Shown here: in pieces, positions 60,946 to 64,000 of the stretch
Position numbering within the stretch: the first letter of the stretch is position 1
Layout: each line of letters begins with the position of its first letter
Assembly (NCBI RefSeq): GCF_032854445.1
Contig: NC_088307.1
Coordinates: 62,001-126,000, forward strand
DNA length: 64,000 nt
Direction of reading: 5' to 3'
DNA from: Liolophura sinensis
Lineage: Eukaryota > Mollusca > Polyplacophora > Chitonida > Chitonidae
Translations under genes and position numbers: made by a program
The notes under the pieces: generated by a model
The model's input: the letters and a program-made list of their open reading frames with translations, nothing else
Databases searched by the model: none
What the model was told of the DNA's origin: nothing

Positions 60946-63900
60946 CAATGGTGTCTTTGTGTACAGAGGAACCTGTCCTGCCTGAGTGGCGTCTTAGCTT
61001 GGCAGTGTGCAGAGTGTTGTATCAGTGTACAGAGGAGACGGTCCTACCTGAATGGTTTCTAAGCTTGAAAGTGTACAGAGGAACCTGTCCTACCTGAGTG
61101 GTGTCTTAGCTTGGCAGTGTACAGAGGAGACTGTCCCACCTGAGTGGTGTCTTAGCTTGGCAGTGTACACAGGAAACTGTCCTACCTGAGTGGTGTCTTA
61201 GGTTGGCAGTGTACAGAGAAACCTGTCTTACCTGAGTGGTGTATCAGTGCACAGAGGAACCTGTCCTCCCTGAGTGGCGTCTTAGCTTGGCAGTGTGCAG
61301 AGGAACCTGTCCTACCTGAGTGGTGTCTTAGCTTGGCAGTGTACACAGGAAACTGTTCTACCCAAGTGGTGTCTCAGTGTACAGCCCTACTCGAGTGGTG
61401 TCAAAGCTTGGAAGTGTACAGAGGGACCTGTCCTACCTGAGTGGTGTCTTAGCTTGACAGTGTATTGAGGAGTCCTTCCTGCCTGAGTGGTATATCTCAG
61501 TGTACAGAGGGGCTTGTCCTACCCGAGTGGTATCTCAGTGTACAGAGGTGCTTGTCCTATCTGAGTGGTGTCTTAGCTTGGAGGTGTACAGAGTAACCTC
61601 TCCTACCTGAGTGGTGTCTTAGCTTGGAAGTGTACAGAGGAACCTGTCCTACCTGAGTGGTGTCTTAGCTTGGCAGTGTACAGAGGAACCTGTCCTACCT
61701 GAGTGGTGTCTCAGTGTAGAGCGGTCTGTCCTACCAGAGAGGTGTTTTACATGTACCTTGGCAGTATGCATAGGAACCTGTCCTACTCGAGTGGTGTCTC
61801 AGTGTACACATGAACTTTTCCTCCTTGAGTGGTGTCTCAGTGTACAGATCAAGGAATGTATCCTACTTGAGTGATGTCTTGGCTTGGAAGTGTACAGAAG
61901 AAACTGTTCTACCTAAGTGGTGTCTTAGCTTGGAAGTGTACATAGGAACCTGTCCTACTTGAGTTGTTTCTAACTTTGGAAGTGTTCAGAAGAACCTGTC
62001 CTACCTGAGTGGTGTCTTAGCTTGGCAGTGTACACAGGAAACTGTCCTACTTGAGTGTTGTATAAGTGTACAGAGGAGACGGTCCTACCTGAGTGGTTTC
62101 TAAGCTTGAAAATGTACAGACCAACCTGTCCAACCTGAGTGGTGTCTTAGCTTGGCAGTGTACAGAGGAGACTGTCCCACCTGAGTGGTGTCTTAGCTTG
62201 ACAGTGTGCAGAAGAACCTGTCCTACGTGAGTGGTGTCTTAGGTTGGCAGTGCACAGTGGAACCTGTCCTACCTTAGTGCTGCCTTAGCTTGGCAGTGTA
62301 CATAGGAACCTGTTTTACCTGAGTGGTGTATCAGTGTACAGAGGACACTGTCTTACATAAGTGGTGTCTAAGTTTGGAAGTGTACAGAGAAACCTGTCCT
62401 ACCTGAGTGGTGTCTTAGCTTGGCAGTGTACAGAGAAATCTGTCCTACCTGAGTGGTGTCTCAGTGTAGAGTGGTCTGTCCTACCAGAGTGGTGTTTTAC
62501 ATGTACCTTGGCAGTATGCATAGGAACCTGTCCTACTCGAGTGGTGTCTCAGTGTACACATGAACTTTTCCTCCTTGAGTGGTGTCTTAGCTTGAAAGTG
62601 TACAGAGTAACCTCTCCTACCTGAGTGGTGTCTCAGTGTACCGATCGAGGAACCTATCCTACTTGAGTGGTGTCTAAGCTTGGAAGTGTACAGAGGAGGC
62701 TGTCCTACCTAAGTGGTGTCTAAGCTTGGCAGTGTGCAGAGGAGATTGTTCTATATAAGTGGTGTCTTAGCTTGGAAGTGTACAGAGGAGACTGTCTTAC
62801 ATGAGTGGTGTCTAAGCTTGGCAGTGTACAGAGGAGACTGTCCTATCTGAGTGGTGTCTTAGCTTGGAAGTGTACAGAGGAAACTGTCCTATCTGGGTGT
62901 TGTCTTAGCTTGGAAGTGTGCAGAGGAGATTGTTCTATATAAGTGGTGTCTTAGCTTGGAAGTGTACAGAGGAGACTGTCTTACATGAGTGGTGTCTAAG
63001 CTTGGCAGTGTACAGAGGAGACTGTCCTATCTGAGTGGTGTCTTAGCTTGGAAGTGTGCAGAGGAACCTGTCCTACCTGAGTTGTTTCTAACTTTGGAAG
63101 TGTTCAGAAGAACCTGTCCTACCTGAGTGGTGTCTTAGCTTGGCACTGTTCACAGGAAACTGTCCTACTTAAGTGTTGTATCAGTGTACAGAGGAGACGG
63201 TCCTACCTGAATGGTTTCTAAGCTTGAAAATGTACAGACCAACCTGTCCAACCTGACTGGTGTCTTAGCTTGGCAGTGTGCAGAGGAACCTGTCCTACCT
63301 GAGTGGTGTCTTAGCTTGGAAGTGTACAGAGGAACCTGTCCTACCTGAGTGGTGTCTTAGCTTGGCAGTGTACAGAGGAACCTGTCCTACCTGAATGGTG
63401 TCTCAGTCTAGAGTGGTCTGTCCTACCAGAGTGGTGTCTTACATGTACGTGTACCTTGGCAGTGTGCAGAGGAACCTGCCCTACTCGAGTGGTGTCTCAG
63501 TGTACACATGAACTTTTCCTACTTGAGTGGTGTCTTAGCTTGAAAGTGTACAGAGTAACCTCTCCTACCTGAGTGGTGTCTTAGTGTACAGATCGAGGAA
63601 TCTATCCTACTTGAGTGATGTCTTAGCTTGGAAGTGTACAGAGGAAACTGTCCTATCTGAGTGGTGTCTTAGCTTGGCAGTGTACAGAGGAACCTGTCCT
63701 ACCTAAGTTGTTTCTAACTTTGGAAGTGTTCAGAAGAACCTGTCCTACCTGAGTGGTGTCTTAGCTTGGCAGTGTACACAGGAAACTGTTCTACCCAAGT
63801 GGTGTCTCAGTGTACAGAGGAACCTGTCCTACCTGAGTGGTGTCTTAGCTTAACAGTGTACAGAGGAGACTGTCCTACCTGAGTGGTGTCTTAGCTTGGC

Positions 63901-64000
63901 AGTGTACACAGGAAACTGTCCTACCTGAGTGGTGTATTACCTTGGAAGTGTACAGAGGGACCTGTCCTACCTGAGTGGTGTCTTAGCTTGACAGTGTATT
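60945..64000 (-). repeat. 46-base minisatellite with a donor-like core, runs off the window
   Basis: About 66 copies of a 46-base unit (acctgagtggtgtcttagc, ttggcagtgtacagaggaa, cctgtcct). On the gene strand each reads 'ctaagacaccactcag' followed by gtaggacagg, a good exon-end/donor consensus. By analogy with the arrays at 23645 and 54870 I infer that it grew from the donor of the next upstream NUP214 exon, which would lie beyond 64000. Confidence 0.85.

Overview
This is eukaryotic DNA, most likely from a marine lophotrochozoan and probably a mollusc. The signs are GT-AG introns, a truncated non-LTR retrotransposon, short dispersed repeats I recognise from molluscan genomes (a 'tcaagggagataac' motif, a 'gtgttttacgc...caagaatatttcac' element, a tRNA-like SINE), many 'acatgtacatgt' strings, and a metazoan nuclear-pore gene. 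I see no operons, rRNA or true CRISPR.

One gene is well supported: the 3' part of a NUP214-type nucleoporin on the minus strand. I reconstruct 13 exons from 56696 (window-internal 5' end) to a stop codon at 12119. All exons have GT-AG borders and every intron phase matches its neighbours. Summed coding length is 4179 bases, i.e. 1392 codons plus stop. In order the protein fragment has a coiled coil (exons at 56437-56696 and 55812-55952), a linker, an acidic patch (41087-41290), a large GLFG-repeat exon (35291-37846), classic FG repeats (34869-35069, 25665-25872, 21439-21578), a 25-base micro-exon (19725-19749) and a short last exon ending in GYRS (12119-12152). The beta-propeller exons must lie beyond position 64000.

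By my tally about two thirds of the window is tandem repeats. Most long introns carry their own minisatellite family (25-126 base units). Several arrays start at, or overlap, an exon border, so they repeat the splice site itself. The clearest cases are the 75-base array at 23645-25692, which copies the last 28 bases of an exon plus its donor about 27 times, and the 35-base array abutting the exon at 55812. Other arrays have units that look like 21-23 base cassette exons. This is the observation I would follow first.

The remainder, 1 to about 11800, lies downstream of the gene. It holds further minisatellites (15, 48, 36, 46 and 30 base units), SINE-like pieces, and no gene I can support. Several units are multiples of three without stop codons, so long but spurious reading frames arise on both strands. 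Transposon insertions are visible inside the arrays: a 907-base TA-flanked element at 17514-18420, a nested pair at 57979-59132 / 58232-58953, and a LINE fragment at about 42575-43720.
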